From Allacma fusca (Eukaryota > Arthropoda > Collembola > Symphypleona > Sminthuridae), in assembly GCA_947179485.1 (NCBI GenBank), contig OX359246.1, forward strand, positions 15,996,001-16,060,000: DNA of 64,000 bases, written 5' to 3'. Below the pieces are notes generated by a model. The model made no database searches. It saw only the letters and a program-made list of their open reading frames with translations, and was not told the origin of the DNA. This document shows, piece by piece, positions 1-12,639 of this stretch (within the stretch, counting starts at the first letter, position 1; each line of letters starts with the position of its first letter). A program made the translations under genes and the position numbers.

Positions 1-684
1 TCGGAATTAAACGATGCCAATTTTTTCCCACTTACGGTCATATGAAAAAGACATTTTGGCGTTGACAATTTTCAATTTTGAGAACAATCGCTTGAGAAAC
101 CCGCCCTGGTTTTGCGATTTTGATTAGTGATTTTTTCCGAGTTAGGCGATCGTATTTTTGAAAACCTGCATGTCTAAAATTTTGTCATGTATTGAAGGGA
201 ATATATGGTAACTTTTTAAAGGCCATATCTAAAACAACGGTTTTCCCCATGATAACCCGACAAACTTCATGATTTGTTCCACATGCCGGCTCCAACTTGA
301 ACAAGCAGATTATTAAACTCATTGTACTTTAAATTGTGAACTAACGTGGTATGAAATCAAAACTTTTTTCCTACTTTACATTAATCTTCTGAAAACTTTC
401 AAGTATTGGAAGTATTTTATTCTTACCGTTTTTCAGGGACAAGGTTTCCTCGTCATTTCCTTTTGAAGAAATCCCTTCCACACTCTTCCATATAATTTCC
501 GTTGCAAAGAGGCAGCATAGGACAATGTGGAATGCTTGTCTCGACTTTTTCCCGTAGTAGCCTAATGGGTATTTTGCATCTAGTTTGATGTACTTACAAG
601 TATTGTGTCTGGCAAAACTTATGCTGGACACTGACAGAGCATTTATTACAATATTATTATTACGTTAATTATTACAAAACATAT
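1..684. other. Gene-less AT-rich stretch
   Basis: I see no supported gene here. The longest frame is an 86-codon minus-strand one at 371-631, with no recognisable domain, no convincing splice sites and no matching neighbour. Confidence 0.4.
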
Positions 685-692
685 GCTATGAT

Positions 693-1771
693 CAGTGATG
701 GGTAACCAAAAATTTGGGTTTACGTTAACTGCTCAAACGCTAATGATAGTTTGAATTCGGTTTTCTTTTTCGTTATTGGTTTAAGAATTCGGTTATGGTT
801 ATAAACGGTTAGCAGCTGGATTCCGTAGCGTTAATCGGCTAATAACGGTTAATATGTATTAACGATAATGAATACGGTTGAAGAAAATATTTTTTCCTAA
901 TTTTTTCACTGTATTCTAAAGCTTCATTAAGCATTGTTTTTATTAATTCCCGAAGTCTTCGTAACGTTTGTTTCCAGCAAACAATAATTTGACTTCATGC
1001 AAGTAGCTTCAGTATAAATAAATTGTAGGTAACCAGTAAAAATAGTCTGCACTCATTTCCGATTAAACGTAAAATGGCAACTTGTTCTAAAATCAAAATG
1101 AAGTAATTGTGGTTTACAATTTGTAACTGGAGATTTCACGCCAAAATGATTTAAAACAGTAAAATGAAATCTAACATGGGAATATGGAACAGTTTCAATT
1201 TGTTTTCAATTGGGTATTTGTGTATCATTATCAAAAATACATTTCGATAATTTATCATTTTCGCGAATGATAAAATGACTTGCATTGAACAGTTGTGATA
1301 TCCTAAAAGGTGCTTCACATCCGTGGGCAATGTACATGAAAGTAGTACAGTAACTTTACAAAAAACTCTCAGGTCACCGATATATATTTTGATGCGTATA
1401 ATTAGCTGAATTTAGTATTTATTTTGTTAACACGTTTGGCTACTATGCACATGATGAAATAAACTCAAATTTCTAAAGCAAATCAGTATAAATGTTTTAC
1501 GATTGCATGAAACGATTTTTAGATTTGAGAAACTTACATCTAATTGTAAGAGATGGCAGTAAATTGTAAAAGTGGCCAGGATTTTTAATAGCGGATAATA
1601 ACATTATTGTGATTCGGTTTATGTTATTTGCTGTCCAGAGGTTTCGATTTACGTTAAGTTTTTGTTAATCAAGTGGAATATGTTAAACATTATTTCTCAT
1701 TAACCGTTACTAGGATTTTGTCAATACTAACGTTATTTATTAACGTTAATCAATAACGTTACCCATCGCTG
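693..1771. mobile_element. Non-autonomous hAT-type element (1079 bp) with 8-bp TSD
   Basis: The left end reads CAGTGATGGGTAACC and the right end, reverse-complemented, CAGCGATGGGTAACG, giving terminal inverted repeats of about 14 bp with one mismatch. The flanks are gctatgat (685-692) and gctatgac (1772-1779), an 8-bp duplication with one mismatch. CAGTG-type ends and 8-bp duplications are hallmarks of the hAT superfamily. The inside is AT-rich and carries many CGTTAAT/ATTAACG subterminal motifs near both ends, but no long frame, so the element would depend on a transposase made elsewhere. Confidence 0.85.
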
Positions 1772-1779
1772 GCTATGAC

Positions 1780-2250
1780 TTAATTGCAGATAAGACCTTT
1801 AGCAAATGTTTAAAGCGATTCAAAAATTATCTGCACTTCCAATTCCTAGTTAGTTGAATGGGAAATCTATTTTACGAAAAGAATGCCAAACCTTGTCCCG
1901 TGCCAGTAAACTACTCCAAATGTTTGTATTTGCCAATTCAAGAATGTTCAGCATTTACTCATCTTAACGTTCCATAAATTCAACAACAGGTGCAACTGCT
2001 AAGTAAAATGAACTCCCGTTTATGTGATCCTGGTAAGCATATGAACGTTTTATTGGGTTGTGTGAAATAAGGAACTAATAATGGTTGTTATTTCATTAGA
2101 AAACTACTGCATGATTTGCTAACAACAACGGTAGCGTATTTATTGTTATTTATGTGAGGGTGCATAAGTTTAATTCATAGGGTTATAAAAAATGGGTACT
2201 TTTAATTTAATTTAATTGATCAAAATAAACTTGAATTTAATTAATTTAAT
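1780..2250. other. Gene-less AT-rich stretch
   Basis: No coding frame, RNA gene or repeat boundary is recognised. The right part (2195-2255) is a simple aattt/ttaat-rich tract leading into the short direct repeats that follow. Confidence 0.4.
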
Positions 2251-2252
2251 TA

Positions 2253-2390
2253 ATTGGAGTGGTAGAGCAAAATGAAAATGAACTTTGGAAATTTAATTCT
2301 TTAATATATTGGAGTGGTAGAGCAAGGGTGTTGTAATTTAAAAATTATACAAAAGTGGGTTCTCAAAATTATTAGGAGTAGGTAGAGCAA
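2253..2390 (+). repeat. Three short direct repeats of a ggagtggtagagcaa motif
   Basis: The motif attggagtggtagagcaa occurs at 2253-2270 and 2308-2325, and a variant (attaggagtaggtagagcaa) at 2371-2390. Spacing is about 55-65 bases in AT-rich DNA. Function unknown; these may be relics of a tandem repeat or of an old mobile element. Confidence 0.6.
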
Positions 2391-2453
2391 AATTCAAACT
2401 GGCAGAGTAACAGTTTGGGGAATTTAAGAATTAATCCAGCGCTCCGCGCGGAA

Positions 2454-2560
2454 TATGTGCATTGCCCGGAAAACAATTTATTTTAACTGTAGAATTTTAT
2501 CCGGAGCTAATGCTCGGAAAAACTACTCTTTTATAAAAAATTCCCAGGGCAAATGCACAT
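2454..2560. repeat. Imperfect inverted repeat, about 13-bp arms
   Basis: atgtgcattgccc (2454-2466) pairs with gggcaaatgcacat (2547-2560) with one bulge. It encloses a more GC-rich segment than its surroundings. No gene is recognised from 2400 to 3180; this patch could be an old transposon or LTR fragment, but I find no matching end. Confidence 0.5.
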
Positions 2561-3190
2561 CTAATATTTTAAGGAGGGTAGGCAAAAATAATTAGGGTAG
2601 GATAGGTGCCCACACCTGCCAGACCCGGCTTTTTACTAAGTAAAAAATAAAAATCCCAAAATTATAAAAACCTACTTTTAAAGGATCCAAATTTACCTCG
2701 TTTTAGCACGGGAAGGGCCTAATTAAATTTATCCCAAAAACCAAAATTTCAAAAAAATATTCCAAAAAAAATTTAATTTTAATTTTTAAGAAAAAAATTA
2801 CAAGCAACACTACTTTTTAATGCCAGGAAACCAAGCTGCCAAGATTTCAAACTTGGCGCTGGATGGTCTGGGTAGGCAGGGATTGGTGGCTCAGGTATGG
2901 GTAAAGGTCTGGTGGTATAGGAGCGGGAGAAGGTAAGAAATTACCTAATAGAAACCGTCCTTTCGGTCGGAAATCCAGGAGAATTCTCCGGAACCAGGAG
3001 CCAGAGGTAAAGACCTCGGAACCAACCGCTAAGGCAGTGGATTACTGAATGTCCTTTCTGTGAAAATCCCTCACCCTTTTATACTTTTTAAGGGTCCAGG
3101 ATTTCCACAGGAGGAACATAAGTTGAGTATTTTTATATTTATTTTATTTTTAGATTTTAAGTAGGTCAGGATTAGGATAGGGTTTGGGTT

Positions 3191-3224
3191 GAGAAAATGT
3201 AAACACATTTGTTTACATTTTCTC
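3191..3224. repeat. Perfect 15-bp hairpin
   Basis: gagaaaatgtaaaca (3191-3205) is followed by a 4-base loop and its exact reverse complement (3210-3224). A 66-codon frame with a hydrophobic start runs through it (3189-3389), but its first residues are encoded by the palindrome itself, so I do not call it a gene. Confidence 0.75.
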
Positions 3225-3389
3225 ATTTATACTTTTTGTTTATTTATTTTAATTTGCAGGACTGGGGAAAGCAGTGGAGTCCTCAACATCATCGGAGGAA
3301 AGTGTGTGTGTGGACATGTGTCCAGTGAAAGTGACAGTTCTTGTGTCAGTTTTAACACTGACAATTTATTGTTAAATGAAGTAAATTAA

Positions 3390-4201
3390 ATTATTTCTTA
3401 GGATTATCAAAGTTTGTCTATATTGTATATGTCCTTTGTGTGCATACATAAATGCACATAATCCGATTTTAGAACTTCACCCATAAACATAAACATGCCC
3501 AAGGCATCTACCATTTTACATACTTGATGAACTTGACGAATTAATGGGATACTGTTTGTGTGCGAAAAAATATTTTGTTCACATGACTGTGCGCAATTTA
3601 ATTTAGTTTTTCTTTCCGAAATGCAATGTTAAAGTCCAAAAACAAAATCTAGCACTCTGAAATCATAGCATCAGAGTAGAAACTACTACAATACAATAAT
3701 TTAAAATTTTATTTAAAAATCGGAACCAACGTCCCGCTAATCTCTTTAATCACAGTTCACATGCAATAAACACACTTATTTAAGCTCATGTATTTTTTAA
3801 TACACTCACGACTTAACTTGTAATATTAAAACTTGATTCGCACACACAAATATCCTTGTAGCAAATCAAGAATGAAATAATTCCTTGAAATTCATTGAAG
3901 GGAAATAAGTCAGAAAATGCAGGAAAACTTTACAATTTCGTAACGTCGTGTACATAATGTATCTGTACAATTTGAATTAGAAGATGAGGATCTTGGTCCT
4001 TTAACAGATGTGCCTTTAAATAAATAATGAAAATATACTTTACTGGATTACAAAAATATTAAAATACTTAATACAAAGGATCATCTTTACCAACACAAGC
4101 AAACAAAGACTTATTGTTAAAAAAAATTGTGTAAACATAATTAATTTAATTCGTCCTTATTCAACCTCAGTAATATAGTAATTATTAGCATTTCATTTAT
4201 T
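3390..4201. other. Gene-less AT-rich stretch
   Basis: No coding sequence was recognised. The right edge holds the probable polyadenylation signal (AATAAA on the minus strand, about 4186-4195) of the minus-strand gene that ends at 4202. Confidence 0.4.
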
Positions 4202-5644
4202 TCAATTTGTGTCGGTTGTATTCGGAATTTCGAGACTCGGCTCAAGTTGGCTCTCACTCTCACATTCCGGGATCGCTACCTCTTCCTCTACAACGACCTA
4301 TTGAAATGTACATACAGTTTATGTATATTGGTTTGTTTATTGAGTGTTTAATAAAATGAAAATAAACCGTTACCTCAAAATCTTTGTTGGCTTCCTGCTC
4401 GACCAGTCTTATGGACAAAAACTGAAAAAATAGTAAAAATCAACCATAGTCAACATTACGGAAGAAGAACATCCTGCTTTTTAAGAAGGCTCTTCACCCT
4501 TACAGTGCTCTCCCTTCAAGAACAAAAACACTTGAATATATCAAAATTCACCTCAGGAATTAAATGAGCGCCTTTCGACGAGGGCGTAGATTTCATATAA
4601 TATTGTAGAATGAAAAGGCTTTCATTTGTGGAGTATGCAACGTAAAGTTTATTGTGCAACTGTATCTACTCTCTAGGATCCCTGACTGTCTGATGACAAT
4701 TTGAGTATTTACAACTATAGGATTATTTTGAAATATTAGAGGTTACTTTAGACATATTTGGAGAAACTCACCTCAACTTTCTCAGAATTTGGCCCCGGTT
4801 TGACTTTAACAATGATCTTGGAACTAGCGACCTGGTCTTTAAAAGTATGCAACACGTCCTGTTGTTGTACTCGGGTCAGAGGCAAGAATTTCCTTCCTGC
4901 AATTCAGCATGTAAAAGTTATTCAGAGAATTCGGATTGACTTACTGGGGCGACTTCCGGGCAATCAAACTTATAATTCCTCCTACGAATTACGTATCGAT
5001 CCACAAATTATTTAACAGCAGGATCAACATAGCCAATGGTTCTATTTTGGAGTTGTCTTTTTATTCTCTTCTGAATAATTACATTTACTTTCTGAAGGAT
5101 TACAGGACCGTGTCAAAACGTATTTCAAAAGGCACTCGACATAGTTCATAAATGCATCTGCCTTTTATAAATTATACTATGTATGTAAGTTTGACGTACC
5201 GGTTTTACCCTCTAAGCGACATGACCAGCTTGCACAACAAAACGGCAGGTCAATCCCAGGGTCACCACGATACAAAATGGCTGTTTGCTGGCGGCAATGA
5301 CAGGTAACTCGTCTGTAACCGGTCGGAACCTGGAACATAAAAAACAATTCCGACTCGATCTACAAACTGCATGCACTCTATAATTAGAAAATCGGATGTG
5401 CATATTTCAGACATGTACAAAAAAAAGTTGGTTTGTAGAGGCGTAATCTTAGAAGGATTTTACGTGTACTATTACTATTCAAGATTAGTATCTATTTACT
5501 CCCTCTACACGGGATCAGGTTAAGAAAACCAATTACACGAATTGTAAATGTTGCCATGTCTTTTGTCCTCGTCCTTTGTGAAGTTCATTTAATCAAATAA
5601 AGTGTTCATACCCGGTTCAATTTACGCCCCCGGCGGACGATCAT
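4202..5644 (-). CDS. Six-exon gene of unknown function (about 176 aa visible)
   Basis: Six minus-strand exons join with matching phases: 5612-5644 (starts ATG, 11 codons), 5209-5329, 4772-4896, 4552-4659, 4374-4421 and 4202-4297 (ends TGA). Donors read gtatga, gtaaaa, gtgagt, gtgaat, gtaacg; acceptors all end in ag. The second exon ends in phase 1 and the third begins with the two bases that complete the codon; all later junctions are phase 0. An AATAAA lies about 12 bases past the stop. Exon two encodes a cysteine-rich patch (CHC, then CC and C within 30 residues); the last exon is acidic (VVVEEEVAIPECESESQLEP). No signal peptide is seen, but the first exon follows an acceptor directly, so a further 5' exon is likely. 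I do not recognise the family. The ATG as true start is uncertain. Confidence 0.55.
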
Positions 5645-8004
5645 CTGCAAAAATATGAATACAAAGCGAAAAATTACTATAACAAAAAAATTAAATGATA
5701 CAATTTGTTTTAAGTAATTTTTATTTAGAGCTAGATTTACTAAAAACAATAAAATATAAGTAATTCATTTTATGACGGGACTCGATACTATAACAATAAG
5801 CTTGCTTAAAGCAGGCTCTGAAATTTTCTAATATTAGAGATGTCATTGACCTTGATTGAAGCAATATAGTTGACTCTCTTTGTAACGATACCCCAACGTG
5901 ATAAATTGTTGTGACGCTATAGTATTAGGGTGTGGTATATCATACAAAAATTCACATGTTGAGGAGATTTTAACTCATTCTGACATTATAGGGAAAGATT
6001 CTTTGTAGGTATAGATTCGTTACAGACAGTGTCAACTCTAACTCACTTCAATTAAATACTTACGAAAAATCCATACATACTGGTTTTATACGTAAATCCA
6101 CACGTTCAAAAAAAATTCCGTACCAAACTTCAGATACGCTGTGAGACGCACTTGTTGGCTGAATATTTCAATGTTTTTAAGGAGTAATTACAAGTACAGC
6201 TCCACACCCTGAATTTGGATGCTTTGGGCTACATAGTTTTGGAAGATACACTTGACTTGGGAAAGAATGCGAGAGCAAAGAGGACAAATTGGTTTATTTC
6301 TGGGAGTACACATTAACCTTGGCTGAGTAGGAATTGATACCTATTTTATTTTGTATAATTTGTTTGGCATTTGGTTTCATATGTAAATGAGTTGTTTAAA
6401 TCTATAGAGGACTTTTTATTTTCACAGCGACACTCCTTGAATTAGGAGATGTTTAGCGTAATGCTATTTTTCTATATGGAAATATAGGAAAATTCACGTG
6501 TAAATAACAAATTTTAAACTTTAATACTCATCATCCATAAGGCCTGCTACTACATGTTTGTTATAAAGGGAATGCATTGTATGTTTTTGTAAATCTTAGA
6601 AGTGGCATATCTATAACTTCTAAATAAATGGAAATGATAGGCAAAGCATAGCTGCACTCTTTTTTAAATACTATGCTAATACATTTTAAGAGAGAAATAC
6701 AGATTTGCGAGTGAAGGGTGAGATTCTGCTTGTACATGATTTTGAAACATAGATACACATGAGACCAAATTCCCAGCAACACGATTTAAAGTCATTGGGG
6801 CCAAATACGAAATACCTGGCAATTTTATTAAAGATCAAAAACAAGATGGGCTAACTTTTTCAACATCTCTTACAGCTTTTTAGTTCGCTCATGCTCGTTT
6901 CTAATCGAATCTTTGGAATTTTAAAATAAATTGACTTTAGACAGTTGTCATTGTAATTTAAAGTGACAAACTAGCAAGAGCATTGTTGTTGTGGAACATA
7001 TCAGAGATGACATCCATAGAGATTTCATTAGAAGATCACATAGAGAATTTTTTCAGCACTATCAGTAGATAATTATTACGTAATTATAAAATCGATATAT
7101 TCGCGACCATTGGCACAGACCCCAGGGTCGGAGGGGTGCAAAAATGAATGTCACAATCTATGTATGTATGTCAGAAATGGAATTCCCGAAAACTGGTTTG
7201 GTGTTATCATAAAATAAAAAATAGCTTGCGTTATAGAACCTTTCGGTATCTACTCTTCAGCCTACACTCCAATAATAATTACTTGAAGATTCCAGGAATA
7301 ATTATTATTGTTACCTAAGGTGAAAGTAATTACACATCGAGCTTGATTACTAAATGCCAATAAATCCGAGATTGGATTTTTTACAGCTATGGTTTTGAAA
7401 ATTGAAAATCAATGATTGTGTTTTGTAAGGAAATAATACGATTACCGTACTCCCGTCAGATTAACTCACAAGATGTCAATTTGTTTCTCAATGTCCCTTT
7501 ACAAACTGAAATATTATTATGTGAAGTTTCATAATTTTTCAATGTGGATTTTCTGTATGCGTTTCTATTGATGTGCAGGAATTTATCCCATGAAGCCAAT
7601 ATATGCATGTTTTGAGCTTAGTTACATTATTTAGATATGGTATTAAGTAAATGCACTCTCATGTTTCATTTCACTCATTTTATTTTACTCCAAGTTTAGG
7701 TACAGTGCAAAAGAAAGGCAATGAGCGCGCGTACTAAAAGAAAAGTACAAAGAAAGCAAAAAAAAAATTGAAATGAAGAAAGTGCATGTACGACATTTCC
7801 CTGAGAGTACAACACACAAGAATATGTATATACACAAGTGAGAGTGTAAATACTTGACAGAGACGTAATCCCCAATCTTGTTCACTAAAATACTTCAAAT
7901 ACGATTGTACAATTTCCTACGGTTTTCTTCCTTTCATTGCATCCTCCTCTTCTCTTCTTCTCTGTTTTCGGTGGGAGTCTCAGGAAGCCTTGGAGTATAG
8001 TTGT
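5645..8004. other. Gene-less AT-rich stretch
   Basis: Only short unsupported frames are present (for example 6561-6782 and 7685-7885, minus strand). No domain, splice structure, RNA gene or repeat pair was recognised. Confidence 0.4.
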
Positions 8005-8269
8005 TCATTTGCCTTTAAAATCGTAAATGATAAAAGAATGATTAAAGAAACAAACTTTAAAATATTTCCAAAATTCGGTTCTCAAAGTAAAATCTTAAAG
8101 TAGCCCAGAACTTTGGGCCTCACTCACCATATCCATATCCTCCACGGTGTCCACCCCCATGTCCGTACCCGCCGTAGTGACGACGACGGTAACCCGCCTC
8201 AGTTTGGGACACACTCAAAGTGGCCACAACCACGAAGAGAAGGAAAGCAGCAACTTTAGCGAAAGCCAT
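8005..8269 (-). CDS. Small secreted Gly/Tyr/His-rich peptide precursor (49 aa)
   Basis: Exon 1 (8128-8269) starts at an ATG in the context aaataATGGC and encodes a clear signal peptide: Met-Ala-Phe-Ala-Lys, a hydrophobic core of about 15 residues (AAFLLFVVVATLSV), then SQTEA as likely cleavage site. The mature part is Gly/Tyr/His/Arg rich (GYRRRHYGGYGHGGGHRGGY, then GYGK). The donor is GTGAGT. The tail exon (8005-8012) adds the last codons, ending in Gly-Lys-stop after acceptor tttaaag. A C-terminal Gly-Lys is a classical substrate for lysine removal and amidation. A second acceptor 24 bases further downstream would instead give a longer Lys/Arg-rich tail ending near 7890. The upstream in-frame Met at 8305 is less likely because the signal peptide starts at 8269. 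Similar cationic Gly-rich secreted peptides are known as antimicrobial or cuticular peptides; the role here is inference. Confidence 0.65.
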
Positions 8270-11266
8270 TATTTCGAATTTGTCAAAGTTTTTCGAGAAA
8301 CTCACAAAATATGAGAAGGCTGTTATTGTCTGAGTGATTGAGAGTTGAATGATGAATTTGACAGCGCCGGCTGGGATTTTTGTACTCCCACAAAATCCTT
8401 ATGTTCGCTAATGCTTTTCTTCAGCTACATGCCAGAGCCACTTGGAATTGTGTGGATGATCAGGAATTGTCTGCATCGTTGAGCACGCATTTACATACTT
8501 ATCGATTCGCTAATCCCAAAAGTAGGTTTTAGAATGTAACTTTCAGACTATATATATAATTATACTAGGAACGAGGAAAATAAATCCCTCAGTGCTCTAA
8601 AGACTCTGAGACTACTGACACCGACAGGAATTGTCAAACAGGTTAAGCTCCAAACTCGGAAAATGAATTCCTATAACGTCACTCCTACAAATATTTATTT
8701 ACGTTGGTATAGGCCTGGGCGGCATAGCCGTAAATGTTCCCCTGGTCCTTGTTTACATGTCACGTAAACTTTTGCAGTAAAGTTCTCAGGGCATTCAGAT
8801 TGTATTATAAAAAATAAATATAATTATATAACTCTTTGTAAATATGAATAATAAGTAGGTACATAATGATAGAGAATCTCCACATATTTCTGACTATTTC
8901 TAATACACTGACATTTTCATGCCTGGGACTCTTCTATTGCCTAATGTTAAACGGATGAATGCTGGGCATATGTGCTTAAGGGTGCTTAATCCCATATAGA
9001 AATAAATATCTTCACTTAGACAGTTTTTGCTATTGCAAAATTTGTTGAAAATTTGGTGTCATTTACATTTCCCCGACACTTGAGAATCATTGAAATAGAT
9101 ACATATCAATCAATTACTAGTCAATAGTTCTTCCATTCTCGGATCACCACATTTGCATAATCGTTATTGACTAACTAGAAATTCGGCAAAAGCGATTGAA
9201 AGAATCCACAACGTCTCGCTCTAACACTCCCAAGTCACAGATTTGTTGACAAAGTTGGCACATTCCGAGTAAAGAGCTCACTTCCGATTGTATAAGAATA
9301 CCTCAATATTGTCTCTCCTTGCCCCGTTCCTATGGCAAGCTTCTATTTAGCTACATACAGAAATACAATTACATTGAAGACATTTCCCTATATCTCCCCA
9401 CACAATGTGCACAACCTGAACAACTGACTCAACGCAGACAAATAATTAATTCTTTGGGTATATTTATTGCTACTATATACATACTACATATGCCTAGATT
9501 TTAAAACAAACCCTCAAAAAACTGCTAGCCAATTCACTTGGCTACGCTCTTTTAGCCACAGGTGTGAAAGAACTTCCTATTGATTTGAACACCGAGCAGT
9601 GCAATTAGTTCCGTTCAATTTTTTCTGATAATGACTACACACGCAAGCCACAAAGATTGCGAGATTTATTACGAGAGTGTATACTGTAGGATTTAGGAAT
9701 GAGAAAAGACCCAGGCAGAGGAGGTGAGACTGCAGAAATAATTTAGTGCGTGCGGAATAATAGGTTGACGGCTCAATGGGTTTATTGGATTACTTAACAC
9801 AATACATTATGTCCAAATTCGTCCCAAATTCTAAACGCCTCTGCAGACATTATTTCTTCTGAGTATTTTGACAGGAAATAATAATAATGATAATTTCGGC
9901 CACAATCCTCTAAACATGGGGATACACAACTATAGGGCATCTATAGATTATCTATAAATTATTGAAGTGTTTTATGTCGGCGTTGCAATGAACTTTCAGG
10001 CGGGAAAACTGTCTTATCGTACTCTCAAATACTGAAGAACAAAAGCCTGCAACGATCTTCTTATTTTTATACCAAGGAATGTCCCAGATTTGTTTTTGGT
10101 TCAAAGAATAAAATTTACTTTGATGTTCTATATGATACATTTTATATAATAATTAAATTAAGTTTATATCTATTAATATTACTGTACTACTATATATTAA
10201 CAATATGACTTTAGTCTGCATGTTCTAACGGCCATTTTTTATTCCCTGGTACAAATTCCTTAGTTGAGAGCCTGTTCAATACAATATTGATTGCATATCC
10301 TGCCTTACTTAATTGATATTAGAAGTTTGGTGATTGCTTGCAACAGTTCATCATTTTTCAGTGCTAATAATTGTGAGACTTACAACAATTAGTTACAACA
10401 AAACCCTCGACTTCAAAAACATTAACCAAGAATTTACAAAGATATTAACAAACAATTGCGAGTGTTTGCTGGGCAATTGTTGGAAACGAGGGCACAGTCT
10501 AAATTGTATCCAAAATAAATTGGTAAAAAATAATAATTTGAACTTAAAAATATAATTGATTTAAAAGTACATTATAGGGAAGGGTTGCATGTAGGAAAGG
10601 GCTAACATTTTCCGTTACCCTATAGTATAGGCAGAAATGTAGGCAGCCGCATGGGTCTACTTGCTGTAGCAATTGCACAAATAGGTGAGAAGGAAGGCCC
10701 CTGCTAAACTAAATTTATAGGTAGGATGTAGGATAAGCAAAACCATATTAGCACCTTTGATTTGAAGTTATTTCTTTATAGCGATATATTCCTGTATAAC
10801 GGCTGAATTGTTCCTGTTAGGGTATCGTTATATTACAAATATATATATTGCAAAATGTTCATAAGTTTCTAGAAATGAGGACGCTAGTGTAATTATTACG
10901 CGATGAATGCCGACAAATAATATCATTCTACGAAAGTATTAAATGGGAATGTTATATTATATAACGGTTTCTTTTGCTACATTTTTATAGCCATATATGC
11001 AAAAATGTTGTTAACGCAGCTCACTCCCTTATTAAGATCCCCCGTTAAAACCCCGCCGTAAAAACTCCGGTCTTTATAGCGCCTAAGTGTAGAATTTAAG
11101 AAACTCACATAATGCTTAAATTCGACTATCAATGCTCGAAATAAACTAGAAATAATTATTCTAAAATCATTTCCTGGCAACTACCATGTATCTACATAAA
11201 ATGCAAAAATAATCTGTCTTGAATGTTCCATTCCAAGCCAAATGTTTTATAATAGTAAATATGTTT
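8270..11266. other. Gene-less AT-rich stretch
   Basis: The first about 150 bases are the probable promoter and leader of the small peptide gene. Beyond that, short frames (9319-9504, 9952-10140, 10334-10555, 10977-11180) show no domain, splice pattern or family resemblance. No RNA gene was found. Confidence 0.35.
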
Positions 11267-12625
11267 TCAATAAAGTACACAGTTTGCGTTTTGTTTAGTA
11301 CCAATTAACAGACTATAGTTCGATGAAAAGTTCAGGAATAATGGCGTGGATTCCCTTTCAATAATACAGAGTGGACCAACCTTTATACCAACAGGGAATA
11401 CCGCAGCAATTCTCTTGCTAAACGCGGACACTGCTTTGCTCAATTTAGTCAATCTAGACAATAACGTCACGTCGGCCTTTACCTCCTTCATGTGCTCAAG
11501 CCCAGAAAATGCGCTCCCAAAGAAACCCGGTGACAAAAAGGGTAGTTGCGTACATTGACTCTAAAATGAGAAATGCGCCTAAACCAAAATTTCCAGAAAA
11601 CACCGGATGCCAGTATAACACGTTATGACCGAATTAAATTGTTGGAAAATTTTAACAAAGTATATCCCGGAAGATTTTTCAATATTAAATAGTTGAATCA
11701 ACAGTTGAATATAAAATGTACTTCTCCAAGTTAACTTCTACAAGTATGTACAAGTTACTTCTGCAAGATAATGAACTTGAACATATTATCCTTTATCCTG
11801 AACTCACCTCATTGATTTAAGTATTTGACACAGCTTTGTCTGCGTATTTTTGAAGAATAACATACAGTTGTTTAAAAAAAACGAACAATACCATACATGT
11901 ATTCCACATAGAATTTCCGCAGCATAAATATTGTAAATGTCAGTGAGTTTTGCAAGGACGTTTGGAGCAACTGGAAAATGTGAAATTTTGTGCACAGTGT
12001 GGCCACCAGAATTTCTAAAGCAATGTAGCGATTATAAGGGCTGAGTACGACCAAATTATTGTGAACATCTCTCAAACTGTGTATGTTTTTCATGGTTGGA
12101 AAAAGCAGGGTTTTCCTGCAAAAATACTTGATATGTTTTCATCCTACGTCATTATCTTGTGCAATTAATTATTAATCCCTGATTGATTTTGTGAGATGAA
12201 TTTACATTTTATGTCATTATTTGATCCATAAAATGACACGTTAGCTTCTAATTTGGGACTCCATTTTTCTCCCCTGAATTAAACATTGCGGCTGTAATAA
12301 GAGCCGTCCGAAAATACAATGCAGATTGAATCACCAAGGCACTGGCGAATATCATTGAAAATATAGCATTGAGGGCAATATTTATGAGTGAATATGTTTC
12401 ATTATTGTAAACGGACGCTTTCAAAATCAAGAAGTACAGGCTTAAGCAAATACGAAACGCCCCATACAAAAAGGACATTAAAGAAAGGATTTTATGCCTT
12501 TTGTTCCCAGTAAGCATCTCAATCCAGGTTCCCTCCTGTAAATGTAGTTCAAAACGGAGTAAACGCAATTTTGATACAAGGATAAAAAAACGGAGGTAAA
12601 GTTTTAAATCGCCGAAGGTAAACAT
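11267..12625 (-). pseudogene. Chemoreceptor (gustatory-receptor-like) family 1, copy 1, disabled
   Basis: Three exons match the other family-1 copies. Exon 1 (12625 down to about 12245) starts MFTFGDLKLYL and contains the family block SFLYGAFRICLSLYFLILKA plus a hydrophobic segment. Exon 2 (about 12110-11810) holds ALEILVATLCTK and FYVEYMYGIV. Exon 3 (about 11780-11267) ends with SKRIAAVFPVGIKVGP and IERESTPLFLNF, the C-terminal block typical of arthropod gustatory receptors. Lesions: exon 1 reaches TAG near 12250 and the donor is CT where copies 2-4 have GT; a 4-base loss in exon 2 brings a stop after the FYVEYMYGIV block; a 4-base insertion (CTTT) sits near 11525 in exon 3; and the usual stop overlapping AATAAA is changed. 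Seven-helix receptor role is inferred from family resemblance. Confidence 0.75.
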
Positions 12626-12639
12626 GCCAAACAGAAAGA

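Noticed and set aside
3189-3389. 66-codon plus-strand frame with a hydrophobic N-terminus
   Set aside because: Its start is encoded by a perfect 15-bp palindrome and nothing else supports it.
4945-5070. Possible extra minus-strand exon with a GTAAGT donor at 4938-4944
   Set aside because: Its phase does not fit between the neighbouring exons, which already join correctly without it, and the frame holds a stop.
4758-5151. Two overlapping plus-strand frames (85 and 71 codons)
   Set aside because: They are antisense to the phase-consistent minus-strand exons at 4772-4896 and to the adjacent intron, and have no domain.
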